From Flammeovirgaceae bacterium SG7u.111 (GTDB lineage: Bacteria; Bacteroidota; Bacteroidia; Cytophagales; Flammeovirgaceae): a stretch of DNA of 64,000 bases. The translations under genes were made by a program, and so were the position numbers. This document shows, piece by piece, positions 36,188 to 45,052 of this stretch (position 1 is the first letter of the stretch; each line of letters starts with the position of its first letter). Under the pieces are notes generated by a model that saw only the letters and a program-made list of their open reading frames with translations, did no database searches and had not been told where the DNA came from. Where the stretch lies: contig CP139021.1 of assembly GCA_034044135.1 (NCBI GenBank), forward strand, positions 5,843,635-5,907,634. The letters run 5' to 3'.

Positions 36188-37084
36188 TTATTCTGCCTTC
36201 CTGTTTGCCACCTTGTACACAAAGCCAATGCCCATCGCTTGGCTGAGCTGTACGTCATCGTCTTGGTCTTTGTCATAAATAAGCGCTCCAGAAAGCCGCA
36301 CACTTATGTATTTGGCCACTTTGGCCGTAATAGCCAAATCTAACCTATGATCAATTTCTTCTAGTGCAAACGTCTCATAGTTTGCATACATTAAATATCT
36401 TGCTTTAAGGTTAAGATTTTCAGTCAAATCTTTATCAAAGTCTGCCAATAGCTGAAATGCCAACCACTCTGAACGAACTTTGTCACCAATTGGCACACCA
36501 TAATTTTTAGGAGGGTCAGCATCCTCGTTCAAATAAAGCGTGGTATCCGTCACAAAAGTAAACCTAGGAGAAAATGGGGATAGCCTTACCCAAAAATAGT
36601 CGGCAGGTTTGTATTCAAAACCCCATGAAGTAGTCAAATATCCTGGAGCCATAAACTTTGAAATCCTCCTAGATATCTCCTGACCATTGGCACCTGTTTC
36701 GTACTTGAAGCCATTGGCAAACTGGGTCAAAAAGTTGACAGATGCATACATTTGCCATTTTGAAGAAAGGTCATGACCTACTTTTGTGTCAAAAAACAAC
36801 CTATCACTAGCTTTACGCAAGCTTTGCCCATCATTTTTAACCATCCCAAACTGTGCTTCAAACTCATTGTCCCAAGAAGTTTTATTCTTCTTATAGGCAG
36901 CTTTCGCATTGATAAGTGCATCAAAAGCTAGAGAGTTCACACCACCACCAGTCCAGTTACTACTGAAAGATGACTGGTTAAAGTTCAGGCTTCCATTAAA
37001 TGAATTAGTCCAATAAGTAGTATCGGATTGCGCCATCAAGCCAACCGAAACCAAAAGGGAAACAAGTGTTAGAAGTAGTTTCAT
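36188..37084 (-). CDS. DUF3078 outer-membrane protein
   Basis: A 298-residue protein with a signal peptide (MKLLLTLVSLLVSVGLMAQ) and a start characteristic of DUF3078: NSFNGSLNFNQSSFSSNWTG, then GGVNSLAFDALIN. The remainder alternates as in beta barrels and ends in GIGFVYKVANRKAE. DUF3078 proteins are common in Bacteroidota and of unknown function. It has its own terminator and is followed by the MscS gene upstream on the same strand. Confidence 0.85.
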   Translation of the reverse strand: MKLLLTLVSLLVSVGLMAQSDTTYWTNSFNGSLNFNQSSFSSNWTGGGVNSLAFDALINAKAAYKKNKTSWDNEFEAQFGMVKNDGQSLRKASDRLFFDTKVGHDLSSKWQMYASVNFLTQFANGFKYETGANGQEISRRISKFMAPGYLTTSWGFEYKPADYFWVRLSPFSPRFTFVTDTTLYLNEDADPPKNYGVPIGDKVRSEWLAFQLLADFDKDLTENLNLKARYLMYANYETFALEEIDHRLDLAITAKVAKYISVRLSGALIYDKDQDDDVQLSQAMGIGFVYKVANRKAE

Positions 37085-37112
37085 ACTTTTTTATTATTTA
37101 ATTAAAAACAAA

Positions 37113-37145
37113 GGCCATCGGGAGGCAAATGCCAACCGATAGGCC
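37113..37145 (-). terminator. Probable terminator of the MscS-type channel gene
   Basis: An imperfect but long hairpin made of three paired blocks (GGCC, ATCGG, GGCA with their complements). On the minus strand TTTGTTTTT follows it. Confidence 0.65.
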
Positions 37146-37179
37146 CATACAGAATGATTTTTAATAGGAAAATTGAAAA

Positions 37180-38007
37180 TTATTTGCTGTCGTGCTTGTA
37201 CAAATGCACATCCGTTTGTGGATAAGGAATGCCAATACCTTCTTTGTCGAAAGTAAGTTTTACTTTTTCCTGCATGTCGAAGTAAATTCCCCAGTAGTCT
37301 GCTCCTTTTGCCCAAACTCTCACTACAAAGTTCACAGAACTATCTGCAAGCTCTGAAAGAGCAATGAATGGCTCGGCAGGCTCTTTCAAAATTCTAGTGT
37401 CTGCAGCTATCAGATCAGCCAAAATTTGTTTTGCTTTTGCGATATCATCATCATAACCAATTCCAAAAGTCATATCTATACGACGCTTTTCTTCGGTAGA
37501 ATAGTTAGTGATTGCCCCGTTGGCCAATGGCCCATTAGGAATGATGATCGTTTTGTTATCGAACGTTTTAAGGATAGTCACAAAAATCTGGATCTCGTTT
37601 ACTATCCCAATAAAGCCTTGTGCTTCTATAACCTGCCCTACTTTGTACGGTTTAAAAATCAAGATAAGCACACCACCCGCAAAATTTGCCAAACTACCCT
37701 GGAGCGCCAAGCCTATTGCTAAACCAGCAGCACCAATTACTGCTACAAAAGAAGTAGTTTCAATGCCTACCATAGAAGCTACACTGATAAGTAACATTAC
37801 TTTCAGTAAAACATTGAAAAGACTGGTAAGGAAAGGAACAAGAGATACATCTACATTTCTTTTTATCATCAAATTTTTCACAAACCCTGTCAAAGATTTG
37901 ATGATGATCAAGCCAATGATAAGTACTACAATAGCCATTGCAATACCTGGCAAGTATTTCCAAGCCAAATCAATTAGTTGAGCTGAGTAATCGTCTAGTT
38001 GTTTCAT
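37180..38007 (-). CDS. MscS-family mechanosensitive channel
   Basis: A 275-residue small-conductance channel of the short form. Three N-terminal helices end in the pore-lining TM3 with its GAAGLAIGLALQGSLANFAGG pattern of Ala/Gly packing (about residues 90-110), followed by the beta domain IFKPYKVGQVIEAQGFIG and the cytoplasmic vestibule. The end, GIPYPQTDVHLYK, is the usual close of the family. It releases solutes upon hypo-osmotic shock. Single gene between a terminator and a DUF3298 gene. Confidence 0.94.
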   Translation of the reverse strand: MKQLDDYSAQLIDLAWKYLPGIAMAIVVLIIGLIIIKSLTGFVKNLMIKRNVDVSLVPFLTSLFNVLLKVMLLISVASMVGIETTSFVAVIGAAGLAIGLALQGSLANFAGGVLILIFKPYKVGQVIEAQGFIGIVNEIQIFVTILKTFDNKTIIIPNGPLANGAITNYSTEEKRRIDMTFGIGYDDDIAKAKQILADLIAADTRILKEPAEPFIALSELADSSVNFVVRVWAKGADYWGIYFDMQEKVKLTFDKEGIGIPYPQTDVHLYKHDSK

Positions 38008-38131
38008 AAAAATGCATTAGTTTTAATGTAATAATTAGTTTTAGAAATTGTGTTAGATTTTAGATAAAGAACTATCAATTTGAAGATAGCCTGAAACCTT
38101 AATAAGAGTTAATATAAAAAGTAAACAAATA

Positions 38132-38896
38132 TTAAATTTTAGTAAAGAATGGTATATCCGCATAGCTTACAAATACCTTGGACGGACCTTCTGAGTAAGG
38201 AGCTATTTCGTAAGAGTTATAGTAAAAAACGACTCCATCATCCTTCAATAAAAAGTTATCGTTTGCCTCAAACTTATCCACATAACCCCTCAGTAATTCT
38301 GTCAGATCAACCTCAGTATCTATTCCTTTCATCTTTTTAAAAGCCGTCCCCACTGCTTCATCAAGCTTTGCCTTATCTGCCGTCTTTAACATATCTTTTA
38401 GCTCAATAACTTCCCCTGTTGTAAGATCATAGTTATAGTACAAGGTGTTTGAATTAGGATGAGCGCCTCCTGTAAAAGAACTGACCGAATAAGTGAGAGC
38501 TAAAACTTTACTATCTAGCCGGCTTACTTCACACTCCACTTCATGATACCACCCATAGGACGTATCTGGAAACTTCTCTGCAAATTCTTTGTAAGAATTA
38601 AAAAACTCGGATACCAATTCATCGACACTTGTTTTATCCTCATTTTCAGGGCGTATTCCTTGTGCTACACTTTTCAATATGTCTTCATTTATCCTATCCG
38701 CATGTAAACCAGATGAGATTTTGGGGAACTTTAACTTTACTGAAGTACAATCTTGGTATTCGTCGCAGTCTGGTATTGTCCTTACAACCTCCTTTATTTC
38801 AAAAGAAGTACAAGTGCAATCAGCATGATTGGGGCTTGAATGAGAGCAACTCCAAAAAAACACCAACATAAAAAAAAGAGAATAAAAAGCACGCAT
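38132..38896 (-). CDS. DUF3298-domain lipoprotein
   Basis: About 254 residues with a lipoprotein signal peptide (FFMLVFFWSC, lipobox with Cys17). The mature part shows the DUF4163/DUF3298 layout: SGLHADRINEDIL, SVSSFTGGAHPNSNTLYYNYDLTTGEVI (partly quoted), then FLLKDDGVVFYYNSYEIAPYSEGP near the end. This resembles peptidoglycan-associated periplasmic proteins with DUF3298. Function unknown. The ATG at 38896 is used because the longer frame adds 53 residues without a signal peptide. A -7 box TACTTTTG lies 20 bp upstream. Confidence 0.82.
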   Translation of the reverse strand: MRAFYSLFFMLVFFWSCSHSSPNHADCTCTSFEIKEVVRTIPDCDEYQDCTSVKLKFPKISSGLHADRINEDILKSVAQGIRPENEDKTSVDELVSEFFNSYKEFAEKFPDTSYGWYHEVECEVSRLDSKVLALTYSVSSFTGGAHPNSNTLYYNYDLTTGEVIELKDMLKTADKAKLDEAVGTAFKKMKGIDTEVDLTELLRGYVDKFEANDNFLLKDDGVVFYYNSYEIAPYSEGPSKVFVSYADIPFFTKI

Positions 38897-38914
38897 ACCG
38901 TAGCCGTAAAAGCA

Positions 38915-38922
38915 CAAAAGTA
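38915..38922 (-). promoter_or_regulatory. Candidate -7 box of the DUF3298 gene
   Basis: TACTTTTG on the minus strand matches TAnnTTTG, 19 bp before the chosen ATG. No good -33 element was seen. Confidence 0.45.
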
Positions 38923-39080
38923 CTTGGTTCAAACAATGAAAATTTGATAGTAAAATCCGTATTATGCTGGTTGGAGAATCTTGATAGTAATATACTGTAC
39001 AAATATTAAAAAAAATAAACTGGGGTGGGAAAGTTTTGTTTGAAAATATATGCAACTAAAATAATTTTACCTCCACAAAC

Positions 39081-39122
39081 AAAAATCAGCCACGGTAAAA
39101 AAGCTTACCGTGGCTGATTTTT
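39081..39122. terminator. Bidirectional terminator after queD
   Basis: Perfect 18-bp arms (39081-39098, 39105-39122) with a 6-nt loop, with A5/T5 at their ends. It ends the queD transcript on the minus strand. Confidence 0.9.
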
Positions 39123-39143
39123 AAGGGATAATATCCACCTATA

Positions 39144-39590
39144 TCATTTGGGCTCGTATACCACATAATTTTTAGAATCTTCCCACATCCTTATCGCCGA
39201 AAACCTGATTTCGCCTGACTTCAGCCTTGGGAAATCCTCTTCCAATACTTCTTTAAACTTGTTGTATAAAAACATGGCCAAACCTTCGCAACTAGGCAAA
39301 GGCACCACTAATGGTTTAAAAAGCTCTGGATGCTCTTCAAAAACTAACTTTTTGAGCAACTCATCTTCTTGGTCCACTACTATCGCATGATCCAAATGAT
39401 CAGCTATCCATTTTTTTACTTTCTTGAACTTCCCAAAATCTAACACAAAGCCATTTTCATCCAGCTCGTCACTTTCAAACTCCAGCTCCACACTCCAGTT
39501 GTGACCGTGCACTAACTTACAGTGACCATCGTGCTTTGGCTGACGGTGGGCAAAAGGTATATCGGAAAAACGTTTGCAAATTTTCATCAT
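39144..39590 (-). CDS. queD: 6-carboxytetrahydropterin synthase QueD
   Basis: About 148 residues from the ATG at 39590. It makes 6-carboxytetrahydropterin from dihydroneopterin triphosphate, the first committed step of 7-deazaguanine synthesis. Zn ligands are H15 and the H28-G-H30 pair, and the catalytic cysteine C24 lies in CKLVHGH. Other motifs are NGFVLDFGKFK and LDHAIVVDQ; PSCEGLAMFLY holds the catalytic glutamate. The related PTPS enzymes are less likely because of the CxxxHGH pattern. Its product feeds QueE, encoded at 16875. A -7 box at 39673-39680 implies a 75-nt leader with a small hairpin (39603-39620) just before the start. Confidence 0.9.
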   Translation of the reverse strand: MMKICKRFSDIPFAHRQPKHDGHCKLVHGHNWSVELEFESDELDENGFVLDFGKFKKVKKWIADHLDHAIVVDQEDELLKKLVFEEHPELFKPLVVPLPSCEGLAMFLYNKFKEVLEEDFPRLKSGEIRFSAIRMWEDSKNYVVYEPK

Positions 39591-39672
39591 TGAACATTGG
39601 TTAAGGCAACTACTCTGCCTCGGTAAATAATTATCCTTCATTATCAGTAACGATAAGAAGACTTTCAAACCA

Positions 39673-39680
39673 CAAAGATA
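39673..39680 (-). promoter_or_regulatory. Candidate -7 box of queD
   Basis: TATCTTTG on the minus strand matches TAnnTTTG. It lies inside no other gene and precedes queD by about 85 bp. Confidence 0.45.
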
Positions 39681-39829
39681 ACACGGCTTTCTATTTTTAG
39701 TCAGAGATTTTTGTAACTAGAAATGAAAAACCATGTCCATCCAGCAGTTGAAACTAATTACTTGCCCAGAAAACCTATTCATGAATTCGATTTTTGGGTA
39801 ATCCTATTACTACCAAAAAGTACAGGTGC

Positions 39830-41824
39830 TTACCTAATACCACTAATGATAAAGTTTAAAATCTCACTGTTTTCCACCGGTTGCTCGTAAGCTGTAGTTT
39901 TGTATTTGGGAGGAAGCAATATTTTCCTCTCCACTAAGCTGTTAAGCGTATCGATGTACTGCAAAGAGGTTTTCCCTATAAGCAAATTATCGAGCGAATG
40001 GCCTTCCAAATAGTAGAGCAATACATTTCTAAACCCTCGCAGGTAAAGATAATCTTTGGTGAAGCCACCGCCCCTGAATATCCTTGCCGTAAGGTAATAA
40101 GCCGCATTAGTATCCATTTTCCCTTCCTCTACCAAGTAAGCAAAAACTTGGCTAAAATCCTTGTCTTGCAGCATTAGCTGGATCGCCATTACACGCAGAG
40201 CAAGCTCCTTGAGCCGTTTGATGGTGACATTGCCCGAAAGGTATTCGCTCAACACAGCTAAACCTTCTTGCGTAAGCGTATTGAGCGGCATACCCAGCCT
40301 CATGAGGTTAAGGGTTTGCAAACGGGCGTTGATAGTAGTGACCATATGCACACCTATTTCATGATGGGCGAGCGCTGCCACGCTTTTCTCCGAAAACTTC
40401 GCTCCCTTTTTTATCCGAACGGTCTTGGTACTGTTGAGCACCAAGGCTTTAGAAGCAAGGTTGGGTACCGTTTCTATTTTACACTCAAAACCATATTCGG
40501 CTACTGTTTGCCTAAAAATCTCCTCGGCGTCCTTGTCGGAAAGGTTTTCCTCAAACTTGGAGCTTGCTGGCTCTGGGCTGTACATCAGATATTGTGCATT
40601 TGCCAAGTCCTTTGCATTGGGCTCGCCAAAGTACCTCAACGAGTTGTAAAGAAATTTTTGAGTACCAATAGAAGACAAAATATCCACTTTATCGGCATAA
40701 GCATTTATACAAGACTGGTAGAGTTGCCTAATCTCTGGGTCGAGGATTTGGTTTACCTGAATATTGTACAACGCACTTTTGAACTCAAAAGGGTCGATGA
40801 GCAAGCTGCGATACTTGAACGTAGGGTTTACCTTGAATTTCGAATTGAAAAACTTCTTTTTCTCCGACTCTATATTGATCGGGTTGATGTAATAGAGAAT
40901 CTCAAAGTTTCTTACCAAGTGGAAAAGCTGCCTATCCACATCAATGATATTTTGCTCAAGCTCAGCAGAAAGCAAGTGTGACCTTTTCACCACCTTGAGC
41001 GACGTATGCGTGCGGGCAAAAAGCTTAACTGAATTATGAATAGCCCCCTTGAATTGCTTTTGGATCAGGCTGATCATTTGAGGGTATAGCTCGCCCGAAT
41101 CTTCATCGCAATAAACCTTTTTTACCTCCGTAGCAAGTACGAGGGTGTTTTCAAACTTATTGGTAAGGTTGCTAAGCAAATAACCTTTCCCAAAAAAAAC
41201 ATCATTGATCGCTGTCTCATTTTCCGTGTCGGGAAACTCCATCTTGCCCAATGAGCTTACCCATTTACTTATTACCTTGCCAAAGCGAACGTTGTCTACA
41301 TTCACCGTTCCAAGATTGAAAAGCGGAGTATCCCTGTTCCAGCGCTTATGGTTATACGAATGGATATCGAACACCAAACACGCCCCAAACTTGGTTTCTA
41401 TCTTTTGTACCAATGTCTCCAGCACCTTATAAAAGCCCTCGTGCTTTTGCAGGGAAACCTCCCGCTGCTGCGGAGTAATGGCATTTTTCCAAACAGTTTT
41501 TCCCCAAGCCGTATCATAAATAGCTTGAGCTGGCTCACGGTTGAGGTCGTACTCGTAGCGTGAATCCAACCCTTCCATTACGATGGGAAGGTCTTTTATA
41601 AAATCGCTGGTGTGAGGATCTTCTTCGTACCACCGCTCCTGCTGGGTGAGCAAGCAGTTTTCTAATAAATCTGGCCTAAGCTTAGCCCCATTGTGGACTG
41701 CCGCACAAATGTAGGCAGTGTATTCTTCGATCTTTAACTTGAAAGATCCATCTTTTGCTTCGGCATTGAAAGTAATCCCCCTTTCAATACGGCCGATCAT
41801 CTCATCGACAGTTAACTTAAGCAT
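39830..41824 (-). CDS. N-formylglutamate-amidohydrolase-like/DUF1704 (QEGLA) fusion protein
   Basis: A 664-residue two-domain protein. Residues about 30-270 resemble N-formylglutamate amidohydrolases, with the metal-binding segment VFDIHSYNH at 151-159 and VLATEVKKVYCDE. Residues about 290-664 match the DUF1704 family (flavohemoglobin expression-modulating QEGLA motif proteins), with the HEIGVH metallopeptidase-like motif at 488-493 and QEGLA at 519-523. Eukaryotic DUF1704 relatives are tyrosine carboxypeptidases with an HExxxH motif, so a C-terminal amino-acid-removing activity is plausible (inference). The gene overlaps the ATP-grasp gene by 8 bp, so the two are co-translated and probably act on the same compound. 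Confidence 0.85.
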   Translation of the reverse strand: MLKLTVDEMIGRIERGITFNAEAKDGSFKLKIEEYTAYICAAVHNGAKLRPDLLENCLLTQQERWYEEDPHTSDFIKDLPIVMEGLDSRYEYDLNREPAQAIYDTAWGKTVWKNAITPQQREVSLQKHEGFYKVLETLVQKIETKFGACLVFDIHSYNHKRWNRDTPLFNLGTVNVDNVRFGKVISKWVSSLGKMEFPDTENETAINDVFFGKGYLLSNLTNKFENTLVLATEVKKVYCDEDSGELYPQMISLIQKQFKGAIHNSVKLFARTHTSLKVVKRSHLLSAELEQNIIDVDRQLFHLVRNFEILYYINPINIESEKKKFFNSKFKVNPTFKYRSLLIDPFEFKSALYNIQVNQILDPEIRQLYQSCINAYADKVDILSSIGTQKFLYNSLRYFGEPNAKDLANAQYLMYSPEPASSKFEENLSDKDAEEIFRQTVAEYGFECKIETVPNLASKALVLNSTKTVRIKKGAKFSEKSVAALAHHEIGVHMVTTINARLQTLNLMRLGMPLNTLTQEGLAVLSEYLSGNVTIKRLKELALRVMAIQLMLQDKDFSQVFAYLVEEGKMDTNAAYYLTARIFRGGGFTKDYLYLRGFRNVLLYYLEGHSLDNLLIGKTSLQYIDTLNSLVERKILLPPKYKTTAYEQPVENSEILNFIISGIR

Positions 41825-42848
41825 CTTCTATTTTCTTACGGAAAGCATGTTTACGGGCAATAGCCTTTTCTTTATTACTCACTACATTCTCTACAAAATC
41901 AAGCACTTTTTGCTGAAGTTTCACTCTGTTAAATGCATTTATACGGGTAATCCCACCAGGGCTACAAACATTGATCTCGATGAGTTTTCCTCCGATCAAG
42001 TCTAAGCCTACAAAATACAAACCGTCGGCTACGAGCTTAGGACCAATTTTTTTACAAAGAGCCTTTTCCTCTTTCGTAAGCACATGTTTGTGAGCTGTTC
42101 CTCCCGCATGAACATTCGCCCTTACATCGTCGGAAGAGGGCACACGCTTCATAGCGCCAATAGCTTCTCCGTTAAGCATAAGTACGCGCACATCTCCATC
42201 TTTTGCACCTTCAAGGTATTCCTGCAAAATCACATAATGGTCTTCTCCCCTTTTGCCCGTTATGTAAAAATCGAGCAAAGATGTCACACTTTGCATGGCT
42301 GTTTTTTCGATCACAATCACCCCACTTCCGCCATACCCTTCCAGCGGCTTCAAAATCATCTTCTCGCTATCCGATTCTTTGATTACCTTTTTGAGGTAAT
42401 CTTTATTTTTCGATACGTGGGTGATGGGAATAATCTTGTTTTCAGGATCTTCAAAAGCTGCCGAATACAATTTGTTGTTCGCCTTGCGCAAACCGTCAAT
42501 ATCATTTACTATAAAGGTATCGTCCTTTACAGAATCGAGAAAGTTAAGCATCACTGGGTCGAGCGGCGGGTTCGTCCTCACAAAAATGACATCGAAACCC
42601 GACATAGGTACGAGTTGCTCCTTGAACTCTGCCTTTTTATAAAAGCTCATGATGTTCTGCGGTACTTTTTCTTCCCGCTTCAGCATCCGGCAAAACCCGA
42701 AGGTCATGCTTTCCCTAATTGTCAGATTTTTAGGCATCAGGATAGCTACTTTATGCCTGCGCGAGGCGGCTTCATGTATCATCCGAAGCGTAGTATCCGT
42801 CTCTGGTGCAACCCTATCCCAGGGGTACATTAAAAAACATATGTTCAT
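41817..42848 (-). CDS. ATP-grasp ligase of the glutathione-synthetase-like type
   Basis: A 343-residue enzyme. The N-terminal NICFLMYPWDRVAPETDTTL resembles the pre-ATP-grasp domain of GshB. ATP-grasp core: MILKPLEGYGGSGV (164-177), VILQEYLEGAKDGDVRVL, RANVHAGG (243-250) and GLDLIGGKLIEINVCSP (281-297) with the metal-binding Glu/Asn. It would join a carboxylate to an amine with ATP. A true glutathione synthetase is not assured: no gamma-glutamylcysteine synthetase is seen, and bacillithiol is the thiol predicted for this organism. It is the first gene of a two-gene operon with the amidohydrolase/DUF1704 fusion. Confidence 0.85.
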   Translation of the reverse strand: MNICFLMYPWDRVAPETDTTLRMIHEAASRRHKVAILMPKNLTIRESMTFGFCRMLKREEKVPQNIMSFYKKAEFKEQLVPMSGFDVIFVRTNPPLDPVMLNFLDSVKDDTFIVNDIDGLRKANNKLYSAAFEDPENKIIPITHVSKNKDYLKKVIKESDSEKMILKPLEGYGGSGVIVIEKTAMQSVTSLLDFYITGKRGEDHYVILQEYLEGAKDGDVRVLMLNGEAIGAMKRVPSSDDVRANVHAGGTAHKHVLTKEEKALCKKIGPKLVADGLYFVGLDLIGGKLIEINVCSPGGITRINAFNRVKLQQKVLDFVENVVSNKEKAIARKHAFRKKIEDA

Positions 42849-43340
42849 CAGACTTGAGATTAAGTATTTTAGTCCCTATTTTTTTGGAAATAAGGGCGGA
42901 AAATAGATGAAAGAATTAGTATTGGCAACGATGCTTAACTATTTATTTTCAATGAAGTCCCCCTCCCAAACCCAGCGGCAAACACATATACTTTAAATAC
43001 CTGACTATCAAGCATAAGCAATGTATTGTTTTTTTATATTTAAGCACAAAAAAATCGTTGAATAACCTCATCCATAATCCACCATATTTCTTGCCAAATC
43101 ACCCCCTTTGAAATCAGGTACTAAAAGAAAGGTTTACCAGCAAAAAAACGTCTAACACTTAGGTATTTATAAGGCTACACCTGCTCACGCATGAGCTATA
43201 TATACCAGCAATCTCCCATCCATTTGCTCACCTCTCCTATTTTCTAGCTTTACCGTCGGATTTTGATTATAGAAAGTGCATCTTCCAGAAGATTTGCCGT
43301 AATTTCCTGACATAAATAAAATTGAAAAACTATATTAAAT
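42849..43340. other. Intergenic region without recognised features
   Basis: About 490 bp between two divergent genes. It must contain promoters for both, but no box matching TAnnTTTG with a partner -33 was found. No repeat or ORF. Confidence 0.45.
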
Positions 43341-44921
43341 ATGAAGTCTTATTATCAATTATTCATCTTGTTTATATCAATAAACTTATTTGCTTGCCAA
43401 CCTGAAAAAGAGGAAGCGAAACGCCCAAATATTTTATTTTGCATAGCAGATGATGCTACGTTCGCCCACATGGGTGCATATGGCTGCAGCTGGGTAAAGA
43501 CCCCAGGCTTTGACCGAGTAGCTCAGGAAGGTGTACTTTTTATGAATGCCTACACTCCAAATGCAAAATGTGCCCCTTCTAGGTCTTGCATCCTCACAGG
43601 CAGGAATTCTTGGCAGCTAGAAGAAGCTGCAAACCATGTCCCCTTTTTTCCTACCAAATTCACCACTTATGCCGAAACCTTAAAACAAAATGGCTACCAC
43701 GTAGGCTACACCGCCAAAGGCTGGGCACCTGGCATAGCTCTCGATTCGACAGGAGACAAGAGGGAACTTACAGGAAAAGTTTACAACGAGTTCAAATTAA
43801 CGCCTCCCACAAGCAAAATTTCATCCATTGATTACACAGCCAATTTCGAAGCTTTTTTGAAAGACAGAAAAGAAGGAGAGCCTTTTTGCTTTTGGTATGG
43901 CTCAACTGAGCCTCACAGGGCTTATGAGTTTATGTCGGGAGTAGAAAAAGGAGGAAAAAAACTTTCAGACATAGATGAAGTACCTGCCTTCTGGCCCGAT
44001 ACGGATAGCGTGAGGCACGACATGCTGGACTATGCTTATGAAATAGAGTATTTTGACCAGCACCTTTCAGCGATGATTGAACTATTGGAAAAAAACGGCG
44101 AACTAGAAAACACTTTAATAGTAGTCACTGCTGACAACGGCATGCCTTTCCCAAGGGTAAAAGGAAACAAATACGAGTTTTCGAACCATTTGCCTTTGGC
44201 TATTATGTGGCCTGCTGGCATCAAGGGCAAAGGACGAAAAGTAGAAGATTTTGTAAGCTTTATCGATTTCACCCCTACTTTTCTGGAAGTAGCTGGAGTG
44301 ACCAAAAAGAATTCGAGGATGCAGCCTATACAAGGAAAAAGCTTAACCGACATCTTGTACACTGCAAAAGAAGGGATAATAAACCCAGCAAGAGATCATG
44401 TGCTTTTGGGCAAGGAACGCCACGACCTTGGCAGACCCAACGATTGGGGCTATCCGGTGAGGGGAATTGTAAAAGGAAAATATTTATACCTCCATAACTT
44501 CGAAACGAGCCGCTGGCCTTCTGGAAACCCAGAAACTGGCTACATGAACACCGATGGAGGAGCTACCAAGTCGTTTATCCTCAACGATAGGCGTACAAAT
44601 GGGCACTCGAAATGGTGGGACTTGAACTTTGGAAAAAGACTGGAAGAAGAACTTTACGACATAGAAAACGATCCTTACTGCATCCACAACTTGGCTATAG
44701 GCACAGAAATGTCGGAGGTAAAAAACAACCTTAAACAACAGCTTTTTAAAGAGCTTGAAGAGCAAGAAGATCCAAGGATTTTGGGCGATGGGCAAGTGTT
44801 TGATACTTATATTTACTCACAAGAAAATGTAAGAGGCTATTACGAAAGGTATATGTCAGGTGAGGATGTAAAAGCTGGATGGATAAATGAAACCGATTAC
44901 GAAACTGCTCCATTGGATTAG
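43341..44921 (+). CDS. Lipoprotein sulfatase of family S1
   Basis: A 526-residue secreted sulfatase with a lipobox (LFAC, Cys19). The catalytic motif C77-A-P-S-R is the formylglycine precursor, which needs an anaerobic or aerobic maturase encoded elsewhere. Metal ligands include D37/D38 in [15 protein letters not shown] and the later [29 protein letters not shown] near the C-terminus is typical of sulfatases acting on polysaccharides. The substrate is unknown, possibly a sulfated glycan of algae (inference). It stands alone, without SusCD partners. Confidence 0.92.
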   Translation: MKSYYQLFILFISINLFACQPEKEEAKRPNILFCIADDATFAHMGAYGCSWVKTPGFDRVAQEGVLFMNAYTPNAKCAPSRSCILTGRNSWQLEEAANHVPFFPTKFTTYAETLKQNGYHVGYTAKGWAPGIALDSTGDKRELTGKVYNEFKLTPPTSKISSIDYTANFEAFLKDRKEGEPFCFWYGSTEPHRAYEFMSGVEKGGKKLSDIDEVPAFWPDTDSVRHDMLDYAYEIEYFDQHLSAMIELLEKNGELENTLIVVTADNGMPFPRVKGNKYEFSNHLPLAIMWPAGIKGKGRKVEDFVSFIDFTPTFLEVAGVTKKNSRMQPIQGKSLTDILYTAKEGIINPARDHVLLGKERHDLGRPNDWGYPVRGIVKGKYLYLHNFETSRWPSGNPETGYMNTDGGATKSFILNDRRTNGHSKWWDLNFGKRLEEELYDIENDPYCIHNLAIGTEMSEVKNNLKQQLFKELEEQEDPRILGDGQVFDTYIYSQENVRGYYERYMSGEDVKAGWINETDYETAPLD

Positions 44922-44952
44922 AATTCCAATGCTCAAAAGCCATATTTATACA

Positions 44953-44986
44953 AATAGCCCTATCTATTAAGTTAGATGGGGCTATT
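44953..44986. terminator. Terminator between the sulfatase and hybrid-kinase genes
   Basis: A 13-bp stem with one G-T pair (44953-44965 with 44974-44986), 8-nt loop, between two convergent genes. The T tracts are modest. Confidence 0.7.
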
Positions 44987-45052
44987 CTTGCATTAACTCA
45001 CAATGGACAGATATTCTTAAAGCTATTCCTCTATCCTATTGAAACACATTGA

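Noticed and set aside
39591-39670. A preQ1 riboswitch in the queD leader
   Set aside because: The leader of about 75 nt has only one small hairpin before the start and lacks the conserved loop sequence of preQ1-I or preQ1-II. Regulation by preQ1 is not supported.
41817-42848. Call as glutathione synthetase GshB
   Set aside because: The ATP-grasp motifs fit the superfamily, but no GshA gene is present and the overlap with an amidohydrolase/DUF1704 gene points to another substrate.
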